Below are positions 17,795 to 25,354 of a stretch of DNA of 40,491 nucleotides, piece by piece (position 1 is the stretch's first letter; every line of letters starts with the position of its first letter). The translations under genes were made by a program, and so were the position numbers. The notes below the pieces were generated by a model. It did not search any database and was not told the DNA's origin. It saw only the letters and a program-made list of their open reading frames with translations. The DNA is taken from positions 1-40,491 of the forward strand of contig JAGBMX010000111.1 of the NCBI GenBank assembly GCA_017634675.1, read 5' to 3'. The DNA is from Selenomonadaceae bacterium (GTDB lineage Bacteria > Bacillota > Negativicutes > Selenomonadales > Selenomonadaceae).

Positions 17795-18131
17795 GAATCA
17801 CCTTCTTTTTAAGAGAATATCCCAATTTACGTATAGCACGGCTAAGTGTTGATTCACTACAATCTAACTCAAGTTCTTCTATAATGCCCAATAGAGTAAT
17901 ATCAGGTTTTTGCTTGAGTAATTTGTCTATTTGTTGAATTTGCTCTTCATTCAATTTTGATTTTCTTCCACGTTCTGAAGTTCGCAATTCAACTGAACCT
18001 GTAGTACGTTTTTGTGCTACAAGTCTGTATACCGTACGTTCTTTTACGTCAAATACGGTTGCTAAATATTTGGCATTTCCATATTTTTCATAAGCATTTA
18101 CCAAGAGATTACGAGCTTCATTTCCTAACAT
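17727..18131 (-). CDS. IS630 transposase, helix-turn-helix part (first frame)
   Basis: A DNA-binding N-terminal part of about 134 residues. The first helix-turn-helix is AKYLATVFDVKERTVYRLV and the second covers LLGIIEELELDCSESTLSRA, with an RGRKSKL linker between them. The last 15 residues after EQERP are out of frame and not family-like, ending at 17727. ATG 18131 is a more natural start than the GTG at 18140. It overlaps the catalytic frame by 68 bases. Confidence 0.85.
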   Translation of the reverse strand: MLGNEARNLLVNAYEKYGNAKYLATVFDVKERTVYRLVAQKRTTGSVELRTSERGRKSKLNEEQIQQIDKLLKQKPDITLLGIIEELELDCSESTLSRAIRKLGYSLKKKVIHASEQERPRCEGKERGVAEIRL

Positions 18132-18154
18132 TTTTATCACCCTATTATATTATC

Positions 18155-18520
18155 TCATATTTTAGATGATGTGTAAATATAGAATGTTTTTATTTTTGCA
18201 AATTGCTCTAAGGCTTCTGAAACAATGGCAAGCCCAAAAACCGAAAGCACGATATAAATTATGCCCGCGCTGTTTTCCGCGCGCATACCGCGAACTTCCT
18301 TGGCTTCCGAAATACTCTCTCCCATTTTGTAAAGCCAATAAAGAAGATACAGACCGCAGGTTATCAGCGAAAAAAGCACCACCAAACCGCCTGAAGCCGT
18401 GGTTTGTCGTCCCACAAGCCTATGAACGTCTTCCGTCATTGTATAGAGCCAATATAATCCATAAATGCCGAAGGTGACGATGGAAAGTACAATCGCTAAA
18501 GCTATGTTTCTCTTTTCCAC
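18155..18520 (-). pseudogene. DUF4234 membrane protein, 3' end replaced by IS630
   Basis: The start is GTG 18520, with GGAGGT 7 bases before it, giving MEKRNIALAIVLSIVTFGIYG. This and the second FSLITCGLYLLYWLYKMGE motif are the twin hallmark of DUF4234 (three predicted membrane helices). The frame runs normally to IVSEAL and then enters the IS right end, adding a 17-residue foreign tail that ends at 18155. Across the element, after one TA, the frame continues as IQSSINDII and stops at a TAA inside the DUF2752 start region. The native protein therefore ended ALIQSSIN..., as expected for the family. The truncated product keeps all membrane helices and may still work. Function unknown. Confidence 0.8.
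18186..18208. repeat. IS630 terminal inverted repeat, right
   Basis: Read inward on the - strand it begins GAGCAATTTGCAAAAATA. It now codes for residues EQFAKIKTF of the interrupted DUF4234 frame. Confidence 0.7.
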
Positions 18521-18571
18521 AATATTTACCTCCAAAACAATTTAACAACAAGCGAAAATAATATTGTTGCA

Positions 18572-18600
18572 AATATACTATAAAGAGTGGGTTATGTCAA
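18572..18600 (-). promoter_or_regulatory. Promoter of the DUF4234-DUF2752 unit
   Basis: On the - strand TTGACA (18600-18595) is followed after 17 bases by TATATT (18577-18572). It lies 52 bases before the GTG start. Confidence 0.78.
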
Positions 18601-18683
18601 TGTTTTTACAAAAAAATAAAAAAACTTGGCGCCGAATCAGTCGTTACTATTCACGGATAGTAAAAAGAATGAGGAAAAAGGTT

Positions 18684-18861
18684 AAATAGTGCTTTTCACA
18701 GTCAACCTCTCCACCGCTTCGCAGTCCCCCTCCCCTTTCAGGGGAGGCACTAGTGAGGAAACTTTTCTCAATATGAAGTCGCATAAGTGAAATCAGAGAG
18801 CCTCCCCTGAAAGGGGAGGTGCCCGAAGGGCGGAGGGGTTGACCATGAAGAACACTATTTT
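18684..18861. repeat. Palindromic intergenic repeat, copy 2
   Basis: This element occupies the 373-base gap between DUF4234 and the epimerase gene. Its left arm (18684-18748) and the complement of its right arm (about 18800-18861) share AAATAGTG, a GTCAACC block, CCGC/CCCTTCG blocks and CACCTCCCC-type ends. Each arm also carries its own small hairpin: CCTCCCC/GGGGAGG at 18729-18747 and again at 18801-18819. The centre is similar to that of copy 1. This looks like a miniature, non-coding palindromic element of about 178 bp. The rest of the gap holds the DUF4234 promoter. Confidence 0.75.
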
Positions 18862-18908
18862 TCTTTTTGCGCCATCCGTAAATAATAACAATCAGTCTAC
18901 AAAGCTTT

Positions 18909-20015
18909 TCATCCGTTCATGTTTGTAATTAGCACGCTGTCACTATTACCGGTTCTACAAAAGTTCGGCATCTCTTTTATGATTTGAACCGTCTTCCTCG
19001 TCCCCGTTCTCACATCATCAAACGCCTTCCATCCGAGTTTCTGCAATTTCTTCGTATCCATCACGCCCACTGACACTTTGGAAAATCCCGCCGATTCCCG
19101 CTCATCCGGAAAATCAAAAACAACTTTTCTGCCCACAGAGTCGGCAATGTTTTCCGTAATTTCTTTAAGCGTAATTGCGCCGTTCATATCCGCAACGTTA
19201 TACGCTTCGCCGCATTTTCCCAAAAACATCGTATACAAAATACCCGACACGGCATCGGCAACATAACAATAAGAATACCGCTGCTCTCCCTTGCTCTTCA
19301 AAACGATGTCCTCTCCATGCGCCCCGTTCATAATAAATTGTGACATTGCCTTGCTGTCGTTCAATCGCATGGTGGAGCCATATACTCTGGAAAGACGCGG
19401 AATCACGATGTCCATACCGTATTTTCCAATATATGCGTTGCACAGAGCCTCCCCCGCTCGTTTCCCTTCGGGGTATGCGGCGCGAAACTGGTTGCAATCT
19501 AGATAACCGCAATATTTTTCGTCAAACATATCGTCAGGATTCCACGCCTGTCCGTAAATCTCTACCGATGAAAGAAACACAAATCTTTCGATTTTCGTTT
19601 GTCTCGCATATTCCAAAAGGCGATACGTTCCCAAAATATTCGTTGTCAAAGATCCGACGGGATCGTCGGCGTAAAGCCGTGGATGCGTATTGCTGGCGGC
19701 GTGCACTATATAATCCGCATGAACATCTATCGAGAGCGGTTCATTGATGTCGGCGCAATAAAAGGAAAATTTTTCATTTTCCCAATAATCGGCAAATCGC
19801 TCTTTCGCCTTTTCTTCACTACGCCCCACGGTAATAATTGTGACATCCAAATCGTCGGCAACATTCTTCTCCATAAGTACATCCGCCAAGAATGTGCCAA
19901 TGAGTCCGCTGGCTCCGGTTATCATAACTCTTTTATTTTCCAATTTTTCCCATGGAAGAGGCAAATTTATCGTCCGTTTTATATCGTCAATATACAAGTT
20001 TGATGAGATGTACAA
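18909..20015 (-). CDS. NAD-dependent epimerase/dehydratase (extended SDR)
   Basis: A 368-residue extended short-chain dehydrogenase acting on a nucleotide-activated sugar or polyol. The Rossmann NAD motif is GASGLIG at about 34-40, the active-site Tyr/Lys is YPEGK at 181-185, and FLSSVEIYG supplies the Ser/Thr position. VHAASNTHPRLY is typical of UDP- or CDP-sugar epimerases and dehydratases. The substrate cannot be read. A TTG at 20015 with AAGGGG 8 bases upstream is the best start. It is on the same strand as the cytidylyltransferase gene upstream but is cut off from it by vapBC and a terminator. The pair together suggests a CDP-linked precursor. Confidence 0.85.
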   Translation of the reverse strand: MYISSNLYIDDIKRTINLPLPWEKLENKRVMITGASGLIGTFLADVLMEKNVADDLDVTIITVGRSEEKAKERFADYWENEKFSFYCADINEPLSIDVHADYIVHAASNTHPRLYADDPVGSLTTNILGTYRLLEYARQTKIERFVFLSSVEIYGQAWNPDDMFDEKYCGYLDCNQFRAAYPEGKRAGEALCNAYIGKYGMDIVIPRLSRVYGSTMRLNDSKAMSQFIMNGAHGEDIVLKSKGEQRYSYCYVADAVSGILYTMFLGKCGEAYNVADMNGAITLKEITENIADSVGRKVVFDFPDERESAGFSKVSVGVMDTKKLQKLGWKAFDDVRTGTRKTVQIIKEMPNFCRTGNSDSVLITNMNG

Positions 20016-20032
20016 TTGTGTCGCCCCTTTTC

Positions 20033-20061
20033 TTGACTAAGAAAATATAAAATGATAGAAT
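20033..20061 (+). promoter_or_regulatory. Promoter of vapBC
   Basis: TTGACT (20033-20038) is followed after 17 bases by TAGAAT (20056-20061). GAAAGGAGAAG lies before the antitoxin ATG. Confidence 0.7.
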
Positions 20062-20091
20062 AAATAAAGGCCATGAAAGGAGAAGCTTTTT

Positions 20092-20298
20092 ATGAATACT
20101 GCGATTATTGAACAAAAATTGACATTAGTGCCCGATGAATACTTAAATGAAATTTCAGAATACATAGATTTTATACTATTTCGCGCGCATGAAAAAAATT
20201 TTAAAAAGTTCAAACGCACTCCCGGCATCATGAATGGCGAAATTTGTATGTCAGATGATTTTGACGCTCCGTTAGATGATTTTAAGGAGTATATGTGA
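20092..20298 (+). CDS. VapB-type antitoxin, DUF2281 family
   Basis: A 68-residue protein. The N-terminal half (LVPDEYLNEISEYIDFILFR) is the DUF2281 helix region and the acidic C-terminus with RTPGIMNGEI and DDFDAPLDDFKEY is the usual toxin-wrapping tail. It should neutralise the PIN toxin encoded directly downstream and may autoregulate the operon. Its stop overlaps the toxin start. Confidence 0.85.
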   Translation: MNTAIIEQKLTLVPDEYLNEISEYIDFILFRAHEKNFKKFKRTPGIMNGEICMSDDFDAPLDDFKEYM

Positions 20299-20678
20299 AT
20301 ATGTACTTATTGGATACTCATGCTTTAATTTGGTTTCTTTCCGACAGTTCTGAGTTGTCTCCACGAACTAGAGAAATAATATGTTCGGTCGAAGATGTCT
20401 TTGTAAGTTATATTTCGTTATGGGAAATGGCCATCAAAAAAAGTTTAGGCAAGCTAAAATTGTCATACAACTTTCGTCATATAATCGAAATTTGCCAGGA
20501 AGAACATTTTCAAATGCTTAACATAAATTACAAAGATTTAGACAAACTTGAAGAATTACCTTTTTTTCACCGCGATCCTTTTGACCGATTGCTGATTGCT
20601 CAAGCTCAATCAAGAAATCTTTGCATCATAACAAAAGATAGGCTAATTCCTCAATATGATGTGAATACTTTATGGTAA
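20295..20678 (+). CDS. VapC-type PIN-domain toxin
   Basis: A 127-residue PIN ribonuclease. All four acidic positions are visible: LLDTHALIW (Asp), SLWEMAIK (Glu), HRDPFDRLLIAQA (Asp) and ITKDRLI (Asp). The Mg2+-dependent domain cleaves RNA when free of antitoxin. GTG 20295 fits AAGGAG five bases upstream and overlaps the vapB stop by four bases; ATG 20301 is an alternative. It is followed by a terminator shared with the opposing cytidylyltransferase gene. Confidence 0.88.
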   Translation: MNMYLLDTHALIWFLSDSSELSPRTREIICSVEDVFVSYISLWEMAIKKSLGKLKLSYNFRHIIEICQEEHFQMLNINYKDLDKLEELPFFHRDPFDRLLIAQAQSRNLCIITKDRLIPQYDVNTLW

Positions 20679-20702
20679 AAAACCCGCCTTGCGCGGGTTT
20701 TT
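20678..20702. terminator. Bidirectional terminator between vapC and the cytidylyltransferase gene
   Basis: AAAAACCCGC (20678-20687) pairs with 20693-20702 around CTTGC, with A/T runs giving T-rich ends on both strands. It should end the long leftward glycan transcript as well as vapBC. Confidence 0.85.
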
Positions 20703-20703
20703 C

Positions 20704-21423
20704 TCATTTCAGCCAACTGTCACGCTTGGTACTCAGAAACGCCTTGAAGATTTCAATATCTTCCGCCGTAGTAATTTTGATGTTCCGCTCCGATCCTCCT
20801 GCAAAATAGAGCGTTTCGCCCAAATCCACCATCATGGTGTTGGTGTAGGACGAACCATAGATACCGATTCCCTCTTTAAACGCCCGTTCATACGATGACA
20901 ACAGCTTCCCGAAACGATATGCCTGAGGAGTCTGCACTCTTCGAAGCGTATCCCGATTGATGTATTCTTCCGTAGAAATTTCATCTTTCTTACGAAAGAT
21001 TTGCTCATTATAAGGAAGAGAAGATACCCCGTTTCCATACTTTCGACAGGTGACAATCACATCCGACAACACATCCTCGTCAATCATCGGACGAATTCCG
21101 TCATGCAACACGATAATATCTTCGTCTTTGCAATAATCTTTCATACGCATGAGACCATTGTAGTAAGACTCGTGCACCGTAGCGCCGCCAAGCACCACGT
21201 CCTTCAGCTTTGTGATATTGTACTGCTTCGCATAAGCCCGTAAAATATCGACCCATCCGTCCAAGCAAGACACGACAATTATATCAATCTCCGGATGCTT
21301 TTGAAAATTCTCCAAAGTGTAAATAAGAATTGGCTTGTCATAGACGTTGATAAACTGTTTTGGTATGTCCTGCCGAGTACGCTGACCCGTGCCTGCCGCT
21401 ATAATAAGTGCAATGTTGCTCAT
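20704..21423 (-). CDS. IspD/TarI-family cytidylyltransferase
   Basis: A 239-residue enzyme that transfers CMP from CTP to a polyol or sugar phosphate. IIAAGTGQRTRQDIPKQF is the nucleotide loop with its PKQF ending, VLHDGIRP holds the metal-binding Asp, VQTPQAYR and NIKITTAEDIEIF are family motifs. ATG 21423 has AGGAGG 5 bases upstream; the ORF opens 9 codons earlier. The glycan-locus position favours a TarI-like role (CDP-ribitol or similar) over the isoprenoid enzyme IspD, which also belongs to this family. The epimerase beyond vapBC may be its partner. Confidence 0.85.
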   Translation of the reverse strand: MSNIALIIAAGTGQRTRQDIPKQFINVYDKPILIYTLENFQKHPEIDIIVVSCLDGWVDILRAYAKQYNITKLKDVVLGGATVHESYYNGLMRMKDYCKDEDIIVLHDGIRPMIDEDVLSDVIVTCRKYGNGVSSLPYNEQIFRKKDEISTEEYINRDTLRRVQTPQAYRFGKLLSSYERAFKEGIGIYGSSYTNTMMVDLGETLYFAGGSERNIKITTAEDIEIFKAFLSTKRDSWLK

Positions 21424-21439
21424 ATGAACCTCCTCATGC

Positions 21440-22456
21440 TCAATACGCATACAAAACGGTTTCTAACCACTTCTGTCCATGATGCCTTAAAGAGAATTTG
21501 TACTCCGGATATTCTTTATGCAAATACAAAGGAATTTGATACAAATCCTTTTCTTTATGATATACAGAAATTGACAATCGAGGATGGTATTTTTTAATTA
21601 TTTGTTTTGCGCCTTGCAATGCACGCAGTTCCGATCCTTCCACATCCATTTTTATAAGACTTACGGGGGTTTTGATGACGCTATCTATAGAAATTGCCTG
21701 CACAACCGAATCCACTCCGTTTGTATCTATATACCCCGAGTAACTATCTTCGGCAAATCCCAATTTTTCTTCGCAGTCCCAAACAGCATATGGATAACAT
21801 TCGATTCTGTTGTCGTCATTGGTTTGCCGTAAAAGTGCATTATAATTTTCTTGATTGGGTTCGAATGCGTATATTTTCTTAAACTTGTTCTGCGTAATTT
21901 TTTTAAAAGTTTCTATTGTATCGCCTATAAAAGCGCCGGCATCCACCATAATTTCCGCCTCGTCTAAGATATATATGCTTTCCGGAAAATATTGCACTTC
22001 TTTAGAGCATATTTCGCTATAATCATAAACACCACATTTTCTAAAATATAATATTTGATCAAACACATACCTTGATTCATCATCACCGAGCAAGGCTCTA
22101 GCATCTTCGTAATAATGTTCATCGAAAACATTATACTTGTGAAAGCAAAAATGTTCGTCCTCTCTCAGCTTAAAAATGTTTTCTATGTACTTAAAACCTG
22201 CTTCTACTAATAATCTATTAATTTCAGGTACATACACACAAGTTATAATTACTTTTATGTTTTTATCCAAATCACTCAACTGGCCTGGTTCATATAGAGG
22301 TATTTCCCGCATATCATAGGAAGATCTTGTATGCTTATGATCAATAATTCCGCAAATGCAATAATTATTTGTTAGAAATTCCCAGCTCCTTTTCAAATTA
22401 TTCCCATCGCCATAAAGATATACTTTTTCCTTCGCTTTTTCCTTCGCCTTTTCCAC
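21440..22456 (-). CDS. FkbM-family methyltransferase with N-terminal Rossmann-like module
   Basis: A 338-residue protein. Residues 11-100 form the island's shared module (KVYLYGDGNNLKRSWEFL, then IDHK, ITCVYVPEINRLLVEAGF). Residues 165-338 are an FkbM S-adenosylmethionine methyltransferase: VDAGAFIGDT motif I, YAFEPN and LIKMDVEGSE. FkbM enzymes usually O-methylate sugars or polyketides. The GTG start is supported by GGAGG 8 bases upstream. The N-terminus is a small tandem repeat: the 12-base unit GCGAAGGAAAAA occurs twice in a row and encodes AKEK twice. Its target is probably a sugar hydroxyl of the locus glycan. Confidence 0.82.
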   Translation of the reverse strand: MEKAKEKAKEKVYLYGDGNNLKRSWEFLTNNYCICGIIDHKHTRSSYDMREIPLYEPGQLSDLDKNIKVIITCVYVPEINRLLVEAGFKYIENIFKLREDEHFCFHKYNVFDEHYYEDARALLGDDESRYVFDQILYFRKCGVYDYSEICSKEVQYFPESIYILDEAEIMVDAGAFIGDTIETFKKITQNKFKKIYAFEPNQENYNALLRQTNDDNRIECYPYAVWDCEEKLGFAEDSYSGYIDTNGVDSVVQAISIDSVIKTPVSLIKMDVEGSELRALQGAKQIIKKYHPRLSISVYHKEKDLYQIPLYLHKEYPEYKFSLRHHGQKWLETVLYAY

Positions 22457-22524
22457 AGCTTTAGCCTCCGCATACTAAATGATTTTATTTTAAATTTTTT
22501 TACTTTAGTTCCTATAGACGTTAC

Positions 22525-23571
22525 TCATTCGATAAATATTTTATCCGCATGGGTTATACGCCAATGTTCCTTGTTGTAGAGAAAATATAGGGTAATCAAT
22601 CGTTCAGTGCAAAAGCCGGCATAACGGTTTAAATATGAATCCGACAGATCCCCTATTCTATTTTCAATCTCAAACACCATAGGAAACATCCATGTACAAA
22701 GCTCATGCAAGACCCTGCGCTTTGCAATAAGCATATTGCAAGCGTAAAACACATGCCCTCGATAAATCTCTTTGCTCGCCTCATAATAGTCCGGAGACAT
22801 CTCCCGCAGCACCTCAAGCATCGTTGGATATACCGTCGGTATGTATCTTTCCATATAGTCCTCATACACAGAATGAACGCATAGCGTCGGCACTGGCAAA
22901 ACTACATCTATGAAATCGTTCTGCAACTTATCCGCGATAAAATCCAAATTTTTCCATAATCGCCTATAATGGCACAACCCAAGATAATCCGCTTCCGCAT
23001 TTTTCCACATCCAGTATAGCGCCGTTGTCTCCGAGAAGTGACGGTTACGGTCTGAAATGTTGTCGCCCGCATCGTCCGTGACGGCGGCGACACGTTTACC
23101 AGTCAAGGCTGCGCCAACTTGTATGGGAATGATGTGAGAGGAAAGCGTATCGGGGTAATTCTTCAAAGGCTTGTCAACGTGGCTTTTTGCCATGTAGACA
23201 ATGACTGACTTTTCTTCATCGATAAGGGAAAACTCTTGATGTCGCTGAGAAAAATCCTTCTTGAAATATGCTCGTTTTAATTCGTTGTCCATTGTAGCGT
23301 TAACAAAATGAAAATTCTCAAATCCTAAGGCTGAAAGGTGCTTAACAGCCGCATCTTGATAATTGCCTCCAAAAGCTATAAAAACGGGCAAAGTTTTTTC
23401 TATACAAGCCAATTTTTTATTACATATAGTGAAATCAAAACTGTATTTTGTCGGATTTTGTTTGGAAAGCGGAAAAGAGAATACATGCATTTCCTCTAAA
23501 GGCGATATTTTTTTTAGGTAATAGACGATTCTTTCCACATAATCTTGTTGTCCGAAAATTATTTTCTCCAT
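22525..23571 (-). CDS. DUF4422 glycosyltransferase with degenerate N-terminal module
   Basis: A 348-residue protein from ATG 23571; the ORF opens 4 codons earlier. The C-terminal 230 residues are DUF4422, a capsule-type glycosyltransferase family: HIIPIQVGAALTG, the DDAGDNIS segment, FSETTALYWMWKN, DYLGLCHYRR and a CNMLIAKR stretch near the end. The N-terminal 110 residues begin MEKIIFGQQDYVERIVYYLKK and end GNYQDAAVKHLSALGF, which follows the pattern of the Rossmann-like module but has lost the glycine turn. Donor and acceptor are unknown. Confidence 0.78.
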   Translation of the reverse strand: MEKIIFGQQDYVERIVYYLKKISPLEEMHVFSFPLSKQNPTKYSFDFTICNKKLACIEKTLPVFIAFGGNYQDAAVKHLSALGFENFHFVNATMDNELKRAYFKKDFSQRHQEFSLIDEEKSVIVYMAKSHVDKPLKNYPDTLSSHIIPIQVGAALTGKRVAAVTDDAGDNISDRNRHFSETTALYWMWKNAEADYLGLCHYRRLWKNLDFIADKLQNDFIDVVLPVPTLCVHSVYEDYMERYIPTVYPTMLEVLREMSPDYYEASKEIYRGHVFYACNMLIAKRRVLHELCTWMFPMVFEIENRIGDLSDSYLNRYAGFCTERLITLYFLYNKEHWRITHADKIFIE

Positions 23572-23620
23572 GTTACTCACCATGAATTGTCAATTCTCAC
23601 GATTAACATCCCTAAATAAT

Positions 23621-24907
23621 CTAAAAAATCATCGGAGGAAATCCGACAGAAAAAATTCCCAAATTCCCTTCTGACAATCGTTCATTTTTCTTATAAAGAA
23701 TATTTGTAACGGCTTTTTCGGCATTCCCTGTCAATGCCAAAACAAAAGCTATGTCTGAACCGTAACGAACTTCAGATAGATAATAAACCCGGTTGCCCAT
23801 AAAGCTGTCGCTTTTCGGCTCTCCATCGCTGACAACGTAAGCATCTGGAGATATGTCTATCTCGTTCATAATGGCTGCCACATACTGAGCAACAACTCCG
23901 ATACCATAAATATACAAATAATGGTAATCTTTCCGTACTTTCTTTAATAACAATCTTAAGTTGTCAAAAATATGATCATAATATCTTATACAAGAGGCAT
24001 AATTCGAGGATACCGCTTTATAATCTCTATCAGAGAGAACATTTTGAACGGCTCCGCTGATATGGAGAGTTTCCTTTAACTCATATATGTACGACTCAAT
24101 CTCAGAACGGAATTCATCTCTATTAACGAAATACATTTCTAATGTATGACGAAGAAAAACTTGTACATAGAAATTTGCTATTTCTTGTTTAACGCTACCG
24201 GTGTACCCACTGAATAAGACTCGCTTAAAAACTCTCCATGATGCCAGATTTAAATCACATCTTCTTTTCGTTAAGCTTTTTACATTCACAAAATAATGAT
24301 AGGCATACTTATTGTCAAAGAAAAAATTTCTGGTGCGCATGATAACCGGCCATATTCTATCCAGATCCTCAAAAATCGTGACCTGCGTATCTACTTTCTG
24401 TTCCAAAAACAATCTGCTTCTAAACACCTTACCGCAAAGATACCAATGCATACCTTCTTTTTTAACCATTGCTTCCACAGCTTGAGCCTTGGTTAATTTA
24501 CCCGTACCCCTGGAAAGATGCGGTAAATCTATATTAATTTCTGAATTTCTGACCATAGAACCCACAGCAATATCCACTTCACAATATGTTTCCAAATCCG
24601 TAACAAGACACGGCAGAAGACCTCTATCAACCCAATCATCGCTATCAACAAATGTGACATACTTGCCTTTGGCAATAACAAGTGCCGTATTTCTGGCTGC
24701 CACGAGCCCCATGTTGCTTTGATGTACTACTTTGACGTAATCGTATTTTTTTCCCCACTCATCACAAATCTTACCGGATGTATCAGTTGATCCGTCATCA
24801 ACCAAAATGATCTCATAATCAGGTAAAGAAAGTTCAATTAAGGACTCCATACAACGAGACAAAAAAGCTTCCACATTATATACCGGAACCAAAATACTCA
24901 AAAGCAT
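23621..24907 (-). CDS. GT2 glycosyltransferase with C-terminal Rossmann-like module
   Basis: A 428-residue protein. Residues 1-220 are a GT-A family 2 transferase: LSILVPVYNVEAFL, LVDDGSTDTSG (nucleotide Asp residues) and FVDSDDWVD (DXD-like metal site). The middle is helical. The last 95 residues carry the island's module, YLYIYGIGVVAQYVAAIM at 331-348, with VVSDGE and DIAFVLALTGNAEKAV following. Here the module is C-terminal, unlike most of its neighbours. ATG 24907 has AGGTGAT upstream. No transmembrane segment is evident, so it acts in the cytoplasm. Confidence 0.83.
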   Translation of the reverse strand: MLLSILVPVYNVEAFLSRCMESLIELSLPDYEIILVDDGSTDTSGKICDEWGKKYDYVKVVHQSNMGLVAARNTALVIAKGKYVTFVDSDDWVDRGLLPCLVTDLETYCEVDIAVGSMVRNSEINIDLPHLSRGTGKLTKAQAVEAMVKKEGMHWYLCGKVFRSRLFLEQKVDTQVTIFEDLDRIWPVIMRTRNFFFDNKYAYHYFVNVKSLTKRRCDLNLASWRVFKRVLFSGYTGSVKQEIANFYVQVFLRHTLEMYFVNRDEFRSEIESYIYELKETLHISGAVQNVLSDRDYKAVSSNYASCIRYYDHIFDNLRLLLKKVRKDYHYLYIYGIGVVAQYVAAIMNEIDISPDAYVVSDGEPKSDSFMGNRVYYLSEVRYGSDIAFVLALTGNAEKAVTNILYKKNERLSEGNLGIFSVGFPPMIF

Positions 24908-24948
24908 ATAATCACCTGTAACTATTGTAATAGACTAAAAGTTTATAA

Positions 24949-24993
24949 TTGTATTTGACTACCCAACCCTTTGGGTTAGTGAGCCAAATACAA
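24949..24993. repeat. Imperfect hairpin in the gap before the GT2 gene
   Basis: TTGTATTTG (24949-24957) pairs with 24985-24993, and inner ACT/AGT and AACCC/GGGTT pairs close on a TTT loop, with a four-base bulge on each side. In the leftward direction the stem is followed by a TTATAAACTTTT stretch. It may attenuate transcription between the broken methyltransferase gene and the GT2 gene. The remainder of this 129-base gap is featureless. Confidence 0.45.
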
Positions 24994-25036
24994 AATTTGA
25001 TCTCATTTACTAGAAGTACAGTCACACTTTTAGCCA

Positions 25037-25354
25037 TTAGTCAAAATATGTGCTCAATTTATGCTTAAATTCATCAAATAATAAAAAATCTTTTCCATGA
25101 ATAAATCCCATGGAAACCAACTGCGCTTTCATTTCATTTGCAAACGTTGTAGAAGCAATTAAAATAAGATCATTAGCTGATTTCTCCAGCAGAGATGGAT
25201 TTCTTACAGGAAATCCTTTCCATGAGTCCGTATTGGATACCGAATTATCTATAAAGTATTTAATCTTATTTGCTCTTTTCCCAAAATACGACAGTACTCT
25301 GACTCCTCCGTTTCCCATGCCGAAAACAATAAAATTATAATCATCCGGAATATA
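25037..25354 (-). pseudogene. Rossmann-like module cut off from the upstream methyltransferase by TAA
   Basis: The frame directly after the methyltransferase stop reads YIPDDYNFIVFGMGNGGVRVL, so the first beta strand and glycine turn of the island module are intact but lie before the only ATG (25318). An independent protein from 25318 would lack the first strand. The frame is identical to that of the methyltransferase (the distance between them is an exact multiple of three) and continues for 105 codons with a typical module pattern: KYFIDNSV, DLILIAS and LVSMGFI. I read this as the former C-terminal domain of the methyltransferase, separated by a nonsense codon, or joined at low level by read-through. 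Confidence 0.75.

Larger units (their letters stand above)
17189..18208 (-). mobile_element. IS630-type insertion sequence
   Basis: The element is 1020 bp with two transposase frames on the - strand. Imperfect terminal inverted repeats lie at 17189-17211 and 18186-18208 (18 of 23 positions match, sharing AGCAATTT). A TA dinucleotide flanks both ends (17187-17188 and 18209-18210), the target duplication of IS630/Tc1-mariner elements. Removing the element and one TA joins the interrupted DUF4234 frame into a family-like C-terminus, which independently supports these ends. Confidence 0.85.

Noticed and set aside
14936..18861. CRISPR array
   Set aside because: The repeated blocks are two copies of a palindromic element about 3.7 kb apart, not regularly spaced direct repeats with spacers.
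19340..20003. Two + strand frames of about 134 codons opposite the epimerase gene
   Set aside because: They are antisense shadows of a clear extended SDR enzyme and have no recognisable protein pattern.
20704..21423. Naming the cytidylyltransferase ispD
   Set aside because: The motifs fit both IspD and TarI subgroups. Its place in a glycan locus beside an epimerase favours a polyol or sugar phosphate substrate, so a symbol would be over-precise.
25037..25318. A free-standing 93-residue gene starting at ATG 25318
   Set aside because: The start would fall after the first beta strand of the Rossmann-like module, no ribosome site precedes it, and the frame is continuous with the methyltransferase upstream apart from one stop codon.
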